Assembly (NCBI RefSeq): GCF_052113225.1
Contig: NZ_JBFRCT010000001.1
Coordinates: 186,001 to 250,000, forward strand
Source of the DNA: Pristimantibacillus sp052113225
Lineage (GTDB): Bacteria; Bacillota; Bacilli; Paenibacillales; Paenibacillaceae
Direction: 5' to 3'
Length of the DNA stretch: 64,000 bases
Below are positions 42,487 to 51,089 of this stretch, piece by piece. Position 1 is the stretch's first letter; the number at the start of each line of letters is the position of its first letter. The notes below the pieces were generated by a model that was not told where the DNA came from, made no database searches, and was given only the letters and a program-made list of their open reading frames with translations. Both the position numbers and the translations under genes were made by a program.

Positions 42487-42692
42487 GGAAAGGAATCGTC
42501 TCATCAACGCTCCAATCGCTTCCCCATGACGTCGATTGATCGAATACATTTTGACCATCGTGCATATAGAGGACCGGGTAGCATCGATCCCCTTTGTTAT
42601 AACTCATCAGCGGCAAATAGATCCAGACTCTACGCTCCGTCTGCATCTGCGGAATCGGGAATGCTTTAATAATTCGGACAGGAAAATCATGT
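42487..42692 (-). pseudogene. Alpha/beta-hydrolase (putative esterase) N-terminal fragment
   Basis: The minus strand reads RVWIYLPLMSYNKGDRCYPV then LYMHDGQNVFDQSTSWGSDW, the conserved N-terminal block of the putative-esterase family (PF00756). It is cut on the left by an attC-like hairpin, losing the nucleophile Ser and the rest of the domain. No in-frame start with a ribosome site is visible. Confidence 0.72.
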
Positions 42693-42786
42693 ATATTTTT
42701 AACTGAAAATTGCTGTTATAATGCCTTATTAAGGTTAATCAAATTTATTAGTAGGTTCACGTACCTACTTTTAAACGGAGGAACAG

Positions 42787-44259
42787 ATGTTTTCAAATTT
42801 CAATGACCATAGTCTTTTTTTACGTGCATTTGAGAAATCTCCAATTGGGATGGCTTTGTTATCTTTTGATGGAAATTTTTTGAAGGCTAATCCTTCATTA
42901 TGCAAAATGCTAGGATATAACGATAGAGAATTAATAAATCTTGGTGTTTCATTTGGCACTCATCCTGAAGATTTAGAAGCTGATCTGGAATTATGGCGTA
43001 AATTGGGACAGGGTGAAATGGATGGTTATCAATTAGAAAAAAGGTATATTCATAAATCCGGAATGATTATATGGGGCCATCTAAGTGTTACTGTAGAAAG
43101 AAACCTTCAGGGAATCAATGGGAATGACATTTTCATTTTCCAAATTGTAGATATAACGGAACAAAAAAAGAAGGAAGAAGAGTACAAGAAGATTGAAGAA
43201 CTACATAAGCTTATTTCTGAACATTCACAGGACGTTATTTTGCGTTTAACTCCAGACGGAATTATCTCATATATCTCGCCGGCTTCCCGTAACCAACTCG
43301 GATATGAACCGGATGAACTTATTGGGAAACATGCCTATGATTATTGGCATCCAGAAGATTTGAATGGCGGCTGGTTAAGGAATGGTAATTCGAATAACGC
43401 TGAAAGCAGAATATTTGTATATCGTCTTCGGCATAAAAATGGTCATTATATATGGCAAGAAGCGCATTCTAAAAAAATTAGAAATAATGCAGGTGAAGTT
43501 CAACATGTAATCAGTATGGGGCGTGATATAACGGAACGGGTACATTCGGAAGAATTAATCCGCAGATCAGAGAAACTTTCCTTAGTTGGCGAACTAGCAG
43601 CGGGGATCGCCCATGAAATTAGAAATCCATTGACTAGCTTACGAGGATTTATGCAAATGTATTTGAAAGAGGATATGGATGGCTCAAAGAAATTAAGAAA
43701 TGATGTCATGATATCAGAAATTGATCGAATCAATGAAATTGTAAGTGAGCTTTTAGTATTAGCTAAACCTTCAAATGAAGTATATGAGTTAAGGGATGTA
43801 GTGCATATATTAACTCACGTAACAAGATTATTTGAAGGACAAGCCAACCTTTATAACGTTCTAATTAAGAAAGAGTTAGATGCCAATTTACCATTCATTC
43901 ATTGTCAAAGCAGTATCAATCAAGTATTTATCAATGTTTTAAAGAATGCTATTGAATCCATGCCTCAAGGCGGAGAAGTAATTGTACAAGCCAAGCAAAT
44001 GTACGATAAGATTGTCATTCGAATTAATGACACAGGGTTTGGAATCCCACAAGATGAAATAACCAAGATCGGAAATCCTTTTTTTACTACAAAGGAAACA
44101 GGAACAGGGTTAGGTTTAATGGTCTCAATGAAGATCATTCAAAATCATAGGGGGACTATGCGAATCGAAAGTGAAGTTGGGAAAGGGACGATGGTGGAAG
44201 TTGTTTTGCCAATCGTAAAACAGAAAAATTCAATTAATCTGAGTGCAAGTTTAGAATAA
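42787..44259 (+). CDS. PAS-domain sensor histidine kinase (KinA/KinE-like)
   Basis: A 490-residue soluble histidine kinase. PAS domain 1 (residues 8-125, FEKSPIGMALLSFDGNFLKA) and PAS 2 (about 140-262, ISYISPASRNQLGYEPDELI) precede HisKA with His276 in GIAHEIRNPL and a HATPase domain (NVLKNAIESMPQGG; NDTGFGIP; TGTGLGLMVSMKI). GGAGGAACAG precedes the ATG. No partner regulator is adjacent. This orphan PAS-PAS-HisKA layout is typical of phosphorelay sporulation kinases, so that role is plausible but inferred. Confidence 0.92.
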   Translation: MFSNFNDHSLFLRAFEKSPIGMALLSFDGNFLKANPSLCKMLGYNDRELINLGVSFGTHPEDLEADLELWRKLGQGEMDGYQLEKRYIHKSGMIIWGHLSVTVERNLQGINGNDIFIFQIVDITEQKKKEEEYKKIEELHKLISEHSQDVILRLTPDGIISYISPASRNQLGYEPDELIGKHAYDYWHPEDLNGGWLRNGNSNNAESRIFVYRLRHKNGHYIWQEAHSKKIRNNAGEVQHVISMGRDITERVHSEELIRRSEKLSLVGELAAGIAHEIRNPLTSLRGFMQMYLKEDMDGSKKLRNDVMISEIDRINEIVSELLVLAKPSNEVYELRDVVHILTHVTRLFEGQANLYNVLIKKELDANLPFIHCQSSINQVFINVLKNAIESMPQGGEVIVQAKQMYDKIVIRINDTGFGIPQDEITKIGNPFFTTKETGTGLGLMVSMKIIQNHRGTMRIESEVGKGTMVEVVLPIVKQKNSINLSASLE

Positions 44260-44287
44260 ACAGTTATGAGCACTTTAACTACACTAC

Positions 44288-44331
44288 AAAGAGCATCTAT
44301 CTCCTTTTAAGAGATGATAGATGCTCTTTAT
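44288..44331 (+). terminator. Terminator after PAS kinase
   Basis: A 14-bp stem AAAGAGCATCTATC / GATAGATGCTCTTT followed by ATTCAGTT. An additional AAAATAATCTTG run lies downstream. Confidence 0.8.
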
Positions 44332-44471
44332 TCAGTTGTGGTGTGGCTCCAAAATAATCTTGTTAAAAATTGGGAATCTTGAATTTGTTATTAGTCTTGT
44401 CACAGATATGTTCCTTCAGTTGTCTACATTTATGAACAAACTAAAAATAAAGTATTAGGGGGAAGATTTCG

Positions 44472-45110
44472 ATGACGAATTTAATCGCTGATATAAAGAT
44501 TCCTGATAGTAAACTAGCCATTGAAGCGGCTGAATTGTTACGTGAGCATGGCGACGACCTTCTGTGGAACCACTCGAATCGGGTATTTCTATTTGCGGCT
44601 ATGAAGGGTAACCTGAATCAAATGAAATACGATTCTGAATTGCTTTATATCAGTTCGATTTTCCACGATATTGGCCTTACTCCCGCATTCCGAAGTACGG
44701 ACAAACGCTTTGAGGTGGATGGGGCTAATGCAGCCCGTGATTTTCTTAAGAGTCACGGCGTCCCGGAAGATTCCATTCGGCTTGTATGGGATACCGTTGC
44801 CCTTCATACAACCATGGGTATCGTCGAATATAAGGAAACCGAAGTGGCGCTTATGAATTTTGGAGTCGGTTATGATGTGGTGGGGAAGAACTTCGATCTC
44901 ATCTCAGCAGAAGCAAGGCAGCAAGTCGTTGAGGCTTTTCCTCGCAACCAGTTCAAACAAAATATCTTACTTGCATTCTTGGAAGGCTTCAGACACAAAC
45001 CGGAGACGACATACGGCACGATTAACGCCGACGTGTGCGAACTGCTTCTTCCGGGATATAAGCGGCCCAATTTCTGCCATCATGTACTTCATTCCAAATG
45101 GGATGAGTAA
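44472..45110 (+). CDS. HD-domain metal-dependent phosphohydrolase
   Basis: A 212-residue protein with HD-superfamily metal motifs: His in HSNRVFLFAA, the HD pair in SIFHDIGLTP, a further His in VALHTTMGI and a later Asp. The size and the GLTPAFRSTDKRFEVDGANA stretch fit HD proteins annotated as cyanamide-hydratase-like. GGGGGAAG precedes the ATG. Substrate unknown. A repeat left arm begins 7 bp after the stop. Confidence 0.8.
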   Translation: MTNLIADIKIPDSKLAIEAAELLREHGDDLLWNHSNRVFLFAAMKGNLNQMKYDSELLYISSIFHDIGLTPAFRSTDKRFEVDGANAARDFLKSHGVPEDSIRLVWDTVALHTTMGIVEYKETEVALMNFGVGYDVVGKNFDLISAEARQQVVEAFPRNQFKQNILLAFLEGFRHKPETTYGTINADVCELLLPGYKRPNFCHHVLHSKWDE

Positions 45111-45116
45111 TCACTA

Positions 45117-45191
45117 TCGAGGAATATTAGTTCAGAACACTGGCAGCAAGAATGCAAATTATCACTAGCGGGTTGTTCAACTTGCCGCCAG
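45117..45191 (+). repeat. attC-like intergenic repeat unit 25
   Basis: Left arm ATCGAGGAATATTAGTTCAG (45117-45136) and an extended hairpin whose ends are GGCAGCAAG...CTTGCCGCC (45142-45189). The right arm (ATAGGTACG) is lost. Confidence 0.6.
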
Positions 45192-45236
45192 ATAGGTACG
45201 CACCTTCTCGACAGGAATGAAGATTTCAAAAATGTC

Positions 45237-45267
45237 TTGCTTTAGAGCGCGCTCTAAAGTTTAGAAT
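45237..45267 (+). promoter_or_regulatory. MerR-type promoter with 19-bp spacer and 20-bp palindrome
   Basis: -35 TTGCTT (45237-45242) and -10 TAGAAT (45262-45267) are separated by 19 bp. The perfect palindrome CTTTAGAGCGCGCTCTAAAG (45240-45259) fills the spacer. MerR-family activators untwist exactly such over-long promoters. The second downstream gene encodes a MerR-family protein, so autoregulation is likely. Confidence 0.75.
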
Positions 45268-45299
45268 GAGAATCAGCTAAAACATAAGGAGCTGATCAG

Positions 45300-45671
45300 A
45301 TGAAAAGTCGATATGAATTCGGAATGGAAATGTTGAAGAAAGTAGATGGGCATGTTGGAGAAACCGTTGTGGCCCCATTAGGTGATTTAGGGAATATTCT
45401 CGTGGAATGGTTCGGCGATATTTACGGGCGCGAAGGATTAACTTTAAGGGAACGGGAAATCGCAACGATAGCTATGTTGACAGTATTGAACAGGGAGACG
45501 CAATTGAGAGTTCATTTGGAGGCCGGATCCAACGTAGGGCTAACTCGGCAGGAAATGAAGGAGGTTATCATTCAATCGGTTCTTTACGGGGGATTCCCGA
45601 CGGCCATTAACGGAATGAATCTACTAAACAGCATGACTTTGCCGGGTGAAGGAAATAACGATGCATTCTGA
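45300..45671 (+). CDS. Carboxymuconolactone-decarboxylase-family protein
   Basis: A 123-residue AhpD-like helical protein. The core LREREIATIAMLTVLNRETQ...RVHLEAGSNVGLTRQEMKEV then FPTAINGMNLL is typical of CMD family members. The CxxC pair of AhpD peroxidases is absent, so it is more like gamma-carboxymuconolactone decarboxylase homologues. AAGGAG precedes the ATG. It is first in an operon with a MerR regulator. The pairing suggests an aldehyde- or electrophile-stress response. Confidence 0.86.
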   Translation: MKSRYEFGMEMLKKVDGHVGETVVAPLGDLGNILVEWFGDIYGREGLTLREREIATIAMLTVLNRETQLRVHLEAGSNVGLTRQEMKEVIIQSVLYGGFPTAINGMNLLNSMTLPGEGNNDAF

Positions 45672-45685
45672 TATATAATAACAGT

Positions 45686-46084
45686 ATGAAAACGACGTAT
45701 ACTATTCAACAGGTTACAAAGATGACTGGTCTATCCTCTCATACGCTGCGTTACTACGAGAAGGTTAGTCTCATCCGAGCTATTGAAAGAGAAGATAACG
45801 GATACCGCTATTATTCCGGAAAAGACGTGGAATGGCTCAAGTTCCTCATTCGCCTACGCGATACAGGCATGCCGATCCGCGACATGCAGCATTTCGCCGA
45901 GCTTCGCTACCGCGGTGAAGAGACGGTTACCGAGCGCAGACGGATGCTCGAGGACCATAAGCAACAGATTCGGCAGCAGATCGACCAGCTAATCGAAAGC
46001 TTAGATTCCTTAAACGAGAAAACCGATTATTACAAGGAGTTGGAAAGGGATATTGAAGAGCGAGCACGAGGCAAATCGCTCTGA
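45686..46084 (+). CDS. MerR-family transcriptional regulator (AdhR-like)
   Basis: A 132-residue MerR protein: N-terminal winged helix YTIQQVTKMTGLSSHTLRYYE, second block GYRYYSGKDVEWLKFLIRLR, then a dimerisation coiled coil (RRMLEDHKQQIRQQIDQLIE). No metal-binding cysteines are seen. It is like the AdhR group that answers to aldehydes. It starts 14 bp after the CMD gene and probably controls the palindromic promoter at 45237-45267. Confidence 0.9.
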   Translation: MKTTYTIQQVTKMTGLSSHTLRYYEKVSLIRAIEREDNGYRYYSGKDVEWLKFLIRLRDTGMPIRDMQHFAELRYRGEETVTERRRMLEDHKQQIRQQIDQLIESLDSLNEKTDYYKELERDIEERARGKSL

Positions 46085-46137
46085 ATTTCTTTTGAACGGA
46101 ATACGCTTAGAACCTGGATATTTCATCTTCTCTGACA

Positions 46138-46191
46138 AAGCTGCCGGCACATAAACGGTAGCTTTGTTGCATTTAAGGTAGGATATTCTAC
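46138..46191 (+). repeat. attC-like repeat unit 26 (no left arm)
   Basis: Hairpin AAAGCTGCCG...CGGTAGCTTT (46138-46164) and right arm TTTAAGGTAGGATATTCTAC (46172-46191). Confidence 0.6.
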
Positions 46192-46240
46192 ATATTAAAA
46201 GGAGAAAATAACCAAAACGATATCAGGGAGGTTATTTTCT

Positions 46241-46639
46241 TTGAGATTTATGAACCGGATTTTGATAGGTATGATAACCATATGCTGCATCGTTTCCTTC
46301 AAATCGGACACTGAAGTATTAGCCCACACGGACCCGCAATTAGAGGTAATGGAAAAAGCTTTACTACAGCAATTAAGACCCGTGATAGTAAAGTCTCTAC
46401 GTGAAATATATAAAGAAAACGTTCAGCAATATAATTGTGAACAAGTTCTTTCAATAAACGAAAGAGTTACTACTACTAAAAATAAGGACAAAGCTATACG
46501 GGTAGATGCGATACATGGTGCACAATATTTTGAAATCTTAGTTGGACTATGTAGACCAGAAGGAACTCGTATCGAAATGCTCTTTAAGAACGACACTGCT
46601 GATGCCCAATTTTATTTAATTAATTACAGAATTAAATAG
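46241..46639 (+). CDS. Secreted DUF3888-like protein
   Basis: A 132-residue protein with a signal peptide (ILIGMITICCIVSFKSDTEVLA). The mature domain has a helical start (EVMEKALLQQLRPVIVKSLR) and an end (MLFKNDTADAQFYLINYRIK) resembling DUF3888 proteins. TTG start after GGGAGG. It is preceded by the last repeat unit with a right arm in this part of the array. Function unknown. Confidence 0.6.
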   Translation: MRFMNRILIGMITICCIVSFKSDTEVLAHTDPQLEVMEKALLQQLRPVIVKSLREIYKENVQQYNCEQVLSINERVTTTKNKDKAIRVDAIHGAQYFEILVGLCRPEGTRIEMLFKNDTADAQFYLINYRIK

Positions 46640-46896
46640 ATCGGTATTACTCTATTTTTAAACCATTTAATACCTCAGGTGGGCTATTGATCAGAGTGAG
46701 GATCGGATTGAATCCCAAGCAGCGTTTGCGAAGCAAGTTATTGATATGATTATGGAATAGTGTGAGAAATGGTAATCGTAGGGTGAAAATGTCTATTCCC
46801 TCTGGTTGTGGGAGCCTGTAATTCGGCACACAATGAAGGGGAGACAAGGTCAAACCGTCTCGTATTCGTGATTAATATGAGGGGGAATCGAAGGTA

Positions 46897-49800
46897 ATGA
46901 TACGCATGAAACACAGGTTGTTATGGCTATTGGCAGGTTGTTTAATAATAACGATGCTCGGAGGTGGGTTAGTAAACACAAGTTATGCAAGCGCTTCCGA
47001 GAAAACCATTTCGACTTCGATTACGAATGTGAATTTGAATACCGATAAACCGTCGCAGTACTCAAAGCTTGAAGCAACCTTCAACTTGGGGACGACGTAC
47101 TCGAATCCATTTGATCCGGAAGAAGTGGATGTGGTTGCTGAGATTACGACGCCTTCGGGTATTAAAGAAATCGTTCCTGCCTTTCACGCTTCGCCTACAT
47201 CCCCAAGTTGGACGGTCCGCTATTCTCCACGCCAACAGGGCAAGCACGAGTTAATCATCGTAGTGAAAGACAAAAACGGGATTTCCCGATCTGGGAAAAT
47301 GAAGTTTAATGCGAAAAAGCCGGATTCCAGCCGTGGATTTATGAATGCATCTGGCGACCGATTCGTCGATAGCTATGGGAAGCAAATTACGCTGCTAGGA
47401 ACGAACTACGCTTGGGGCAACCCGCCGGAGACGCTAGCTGCTATGCCTGAATACAAAGCTGCCGGGATGAATCTCATTCGGGTATGGCTTTCCACGTGGT
47501 GGGGGAACTATTCGCCTGAGTATGGCCCTGTTTCGACAACTCAGAATGGAATTACGATGACATACGATGGAATTGGCAATTACAATTTGGATAATATGGA
47601 GCGTATGGATACGTTGATCGAGACAGCCAAGGCTAACGATCTATATGTCATGTTGACCTTAAACAGCTTTGGAGATTTCTGGTACGATTGGGCTTACCAC
47701 GCGTACAATCGCGATAACGGCGGCACGTCTCAATGGAAAGAGAATCAAACGGACTTTTGGTATAATCCTGAGGCAATTGACTATCAAAAGAAATTGCTTC
47801 GTTATGTGTTCGCACGCTGGGGCTACAGCACATCGCTAGGCATGCTCGAGTACTGGAATGAATCCGATAACCGGGTAGACACAACAGCGGAGATCCGTGA
47901 CAGCTGGCATGCAACACTCGATGAGTATTGGAAAAGCTGGGATTTCTACAAGCATCCGACGACAACAAGCTTCGCATGGAAGGATCACGTTGAGCAGCAC
48001 GCGACCCAAGATTCTTGGGATGGGCTCGAGAGCTTGGATGCGGTTAACATGCATTTGTATGCTGCAGACTCCGACATAACCGGCGTATGGGAGGCAAATC
48101 TAAACGCGCTTAAGACGTTCGGAGACCGTCCAGTATTTATTGGGGAAGCCGGCAAGACCGGCAACGACGTAAGTACAGACGCCAACTTGATGAACTACGT
48201 CCATGACGGCGTTTGGTCGCCAATATTCCGGTCGGGAGCAGCCGGATCAAACGTCTGGTGGATTTTCGAGAACGGATTTAATATGCCAGAGGCCTATAAG
48301 GAGCAATATACGAATTTGGCACGCTTCCTCCAGCCGGAAGAACAGCATCTGGTGAACATGAGCTTTAAGGATTATGGGACCCAAAATAACGGGACAAAAG
48401 CCGGTGTATTTCAAGACCAAACAAGAGCGATTGGCTGGATCAACGATACTCAATACCCGTATGATGCTGTTAGCGGAAGAACGGTATCGGAGATGCATCT
48501 TAACTTAACTGGGCTGCAGGCGGGCAAATATCAGGTATCTTTTTATAATACTTATACGGGAACTACTCTAGCAGCAACGGTAACAATGACGGGTGGTAAT
48601 CAAGGCTTAAACCTTGCAATTCCGGCGTTTTCTCGGGATATTGCATTCAAAGTCGTATTGACCGGTAAATCTGACAAGGATAAACAGGCTCCTTCGGCTC
48701 CTTCCCAGCTTGTGAGCACAGTGACCACGGAACATACGTTAAAATTGACATGGAATGCTTCTTCGGATAACGTGGCTGTCACTGGATACAATGTATATCG
48801 GAATGGTGAGAAAATAGGAGCTGTCAGCGGGTTAACGAACTCTTATCGGGACGTTGCGCTTCAGCCGGGAACCACTTATCAATATGTGATTCAGGCACAT
48901 GATGAGGCTGGAAACGAATCTTCCAAGAGTACGAAGCTAACGGCAACTACGAAAGCTTTGGATTCGTTGCAGCCATCGACACCACTCAATCTTGCGGTAA
49001 CCGATACCGGAATTAATACCATTGCATTAGACTGGTCAGCATCCTCCGATAACACAGGTGTATCCGGCTACCTTATTTATCGGGACACGATCCTGATCGG
49101 GATGACCTCAGGTACGACTTTCCAAGATGGGGACTTACGTCCAGGTACTGGCTACACGTACACGGTAAAAGCTAAGGATAAGTCGTTAAATGTATCTGCT
49201 GCAAGCGTTGCGGTCACAGCGACGACCGAGAGTCCGTCAATGACTGACAACTTGCTGCACAATCCGGGATTCGAGACGATCGAAAGCGGCATGCCTGGAG
49301 GCTGGACTTGCGAACAATCACAATATTGCGCGAGTGATTTGGCGGAGAAAAAGTCCGGAGAAGCTTCGCTGCGTATCAACGGAGATACTAGCGCTTGGTT
49401 TGGCGTCGTATCCGCAGCTGCGCCAGCTGTAGCAGGCCATACGTACATGATGGACAGCTTCGCGAATGTATCAGTTAACAACGGTTCAACCATTAAAGTC
49501 AGAATGCAGTTTTTGAACGCGGTAAACAGTATCCTGGATGATAAAACAATCAAAGTCTACAATGGCACGACGAGCGGGTACGACAATATTTATGGAGCGT
49601 TTGTAGCTCCTGCTAACACGGCAAAAGTGAGAGCTTATATTTACATCGAAGGGTTGAACGCTGTCATTAACCTGGATGACTTCTCGATCAGAGGTTACGG
49701 GGATGGCGTCGTGACGCCGGAAGAGCCTTCGGCCAATTTGCTGCTTAACGCTGGATTCGACGATCATAACGATTCTTGGAAAACAGCCATTTGGACATGC

Positions 49801-50190
49801 GAAAAAGAATGGTTGTGCCAATGGACGGACCAGACGAAACGGTCGGGAATCGCATCAATGAAAGTAAATCCTTCGAATCCAGACTGGTTCTCCGTCTATC
49901 AGGATGCGCTTGTAACCCCTGGGAAATCATATACACTCGATGGATTCGTTCAATTGACCAAGCAGGGGAGTGACGGCAAGCTGCAGGTTAAGCTCATCTT
50001 CTATGATTCGGCAGGTGGACAGCTATCTGAAGAGTGGCTTAAGGATTATGACTCGAATACGAGTGGATTCGAAAACGTTCACGCAATGAAAACCGCTCCA
50101 GCAAACGCCGCTAGAGTAAGGGTACAGCTCTACGTGAATAGTTTGGCGGGCGAGCTGTACTTCGATGATTTTTCGCTGAGCGAGAGCTAA
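46897..50190 (+). CDS. Large secreted multidomain glycoside hydrolase (GH5-like, DUF5060, FN3, CBM)
   Basis: A 1097-residue secreted enzyme. Signal peptide 1-36. A DUF5060-like beta domain lies at about 38-140. A GH5-type TIM barrel at about 145-560 has acid/base Glu322 (EYWNESDN) and nucleophile Glu417 (VFIGEAGKTG). Two fibronectin type III domains follow at about 578-760 (APSQLVSTVTTEHTLKLTW; STPLNLAVTDTG). Two carbohydrate-binding-like modules follow at about 765-925 and 932-1097, each opening NLLxNxGFE/D. It should hydrolyse an external beta-glycan (mannan or glucan type). GGGGGAAT precedes the ATG; Met4 is an equally possible start. Confidence 0.85.
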   Translation: MIRMKHRLLWLLAGCLIITMLGGGLVNTSYASASEKTISTSITNVNLNTDKPSQYSKLEATFNLGTTYSNPFDPEEVDVVAEITTPSGIKEIVPAFHASPTSPSWTVRYSPRQQGKHELIIVVKDKNGISRSGKMKFNAKKPDSSRGFMNASGDRFVDSYGKQITLLGTNYAWGNPPETLAAMPEYKAAGMNLIRVWLSTWWGNYSPEYGPVSTTQNGITMTYDGIGNYNLDNMERMDTLIETAKANDLYVMLTLNSFGDFWYDWAYHAYNRDNGGTSQWKENQTDFWYNPEAIDYQKKLLRYVFARWGYSTSLGMLEYWNESDNRVDTTAEIRDSWHATLDEYWKSWDFYKHPTTTSFAWKDHVEQHATQDSWDGLESLDAVNMHLYAADSDITGVWEANLNALKTFGDRPVFIGEAGKTGNDVSTDANLMNYVHDGVWSPIFRSGAAGSNVWWIFENGFNMPEAYKEQYTNLARFLQPEEQHLVNMSFKDYGTQNNGTKAGVFQDQTRAIGWINDTQYPYDAVSGRTVSEMHLNLTGLQAGKYQVSFYNTYTGTTLAATVTMTGGNQGLNLAIPAFSRDIAFKVVLTGKSDKDKQAPSAPSQLVSTVTTEHTLKLTWNASSDNVAVTGYNVYRNGEKIGAVSGLTNSYRDVALQPGTTYQYVIQAHDEAGNESSKSTKLTATTKALDSLQPSTPLNLAVTDTGINTIALDWSASSDNTGVSGYLIYRDTILIGMTSGTTFQDGDLRPGTGYTYTVKAKDKSLNVSAASVAVTATTESPSMTDNLLHNPGFETIESGMPGGWTCEQSQYCASDLAEKKSGEASLRINGDTSAWFGVVSAAAPAVAGHTYMMDSFANVSVNNGSTIKVRMQFLNAVNSILDDKTIKVYNGTTSGYDNIYGAFVAPANTAKVRAYIYIEGLNAVINLDDFSIRGYGDGVVTPEEPSANLLLNAGFDDHNDSWKTAIWTCEKEWLCQWTDQTKRSGIASMKVNPSNPDWFSVYQDALVTPGKSYTLDGFVQLTKQGSDGKLQVKLIFYDSAGGQLSEEWLKDYDSNTSGFENVHAMKTAPANAARVRVQLYVNSLAGELYFDDFSLSES

Positions 50191-50212
50191 GGAGATAGAT
50201 GTAAAACGGCAG

Positions 50213-50260
50213 CCGGTCTTGATCGGTTGCCGTTTTCAATGAAGTAACGTTATTATTGAG
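50213..50260 (+). repeat. attC-like repeat unit 27 (last recognised)
   Basis: Hairpin AAAACGGC/GCCGTTTT enclosing AGCCGGTCTTGATCGGTT (50213-50236) with a T run, then GAAGTAACGTTATTATTGAG as a weak right arm. It also serves as terminator for the glycosidase gene. Confidence 0.55.
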
Positions 50261-50288
50261 ATAGACCATTTGGTGAGAGGTGATTTTT

Positions 50289-50831
50289 ATCAAAAGACTT
50301 GGACTTATGCTTTTCTTAGTAGCAATATTGTTAGCAACTGGATGTCAAAGCAATAATTCTAACAACGAATTAGATGAAGCTCAGAAGAAAATCGACAAAT
50401 CCAATCTTGCTTTTGAAATCCCGAAGTTGGATGGATATGAAGTAAGTTATGTACATCATGTATTTCCGCCACAAGATAAACAAGGAAATGTCCTTGGAAA
50501 TAAACAAGAAGTATTCATTACTTACACGGACAACAAAGGGAAGTTAAATAAGCTAACAAATGAACAGAAAGGGAATGATGAAAGAGAAATCTTATATGGA
50601 CCCTATCAAGGTGATACAAAGATTGAATTAACTTATAGTACCATTCAATCTAATCTAGAAAAGAGTGAAATGGTTGAAATGGACGGGGAAAAGGTTCAAA
50701 GAGTAAAAATTGGTGAGCATACCTTTTTCCTATTCAACGGTGATAAAGGTTCAATTACCATGAATTACAGTAATTTAGACGAAGCAACTATGACAAGTAT
50801 TACTCAGCAGGTAATTAAGGAAAGTAAATAA
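50289..50831 (+). CDS. Lipoprotein of unknown function, probable ATC start
   Basis: A protein of about 180 residues with a lipoprotein signal (GLMLFLVAILLATGC). The shortest sensible start gives IKRLGLMLF from ATC at 50289, 5 bp after a perfect GAGGTGA; the alternative GTG at 50280 overlaps that site. The mature part (YEVSYVHHVFPPQDKQGN; FLFNGDKGSITMNYSNLDEA) resembles DUF4367-like secreted domains only loosely. A terminator lies about 90 bp downstream. Confidence 0.65.
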   Translation: MKRLGLMLFLVAILLATGCQSNNSNNELDEAQKKIDKSNLAFEIPKLDGYEVSYVHHVFPPQDKQGNVLGNKQEVFITYTDNKGKLNKLTNEQKGNDEREILYGPYQGDTKIELTYSTIQSNLEKSEMVEMDGEKVQRVKIGEHTFFLFNGDKGSITMNYSNLDEATMTSITQQVIKESK

Positions 50832-50921
50832 GTCTGAGGAGTGATTCCAATCATCCAAGGAGTTGTAACGTTCTATACATCTCATCAATCTTTACTAAAA
50901 GACAATCGATCATCTATCATT

Positions 50922-50955
50922 AAACCGCCTTTTTACTAAGGTGGTTTTCTTTTTA
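50922..50955 (+). terminator. Terminator after lipoprotein gene
   Basis: AACCGCCTT / AAGGTGGTT stem followed by TTCTTTTTAT. Confidence 0.75.
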
Positions 50956-50996
50956 TCGTATAATTTATTTAAATCTATTCATATCTGAGGTTAGGG

Positions 50997-51023
50997 TGTT
51001 ACAAAATAGAGTTGTTAACCGTC
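50997..51023 (+). promoter_or_regulatory. Possible ECF-type promoter of the sigma operon
   Basis: TGTTAC (50997-51002), 17 bp, then CGTC (51020-51023), about 67 bp before the sigma gene. The AAC/CGTC pattern resembles promoters read by ECF sigma factors and would allow autoregulation. Confidence 0.35.
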
Positions 51024-51089
51024 TTATAAATGTCAACGTTAAGCCCGGGGCAAGCGTAGAGGCAATGAATAATAAGGAGGCAATGGACA

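Noticed and set aside
15814..50260. Reading the repeat hairpins simply as rho-independent terminators
   Set aside because: Some do carry T runs and may terminate, but a terminator does not explain the conserved arms on both sides, their mutual complementarity, or their presence where T runs are lacking.
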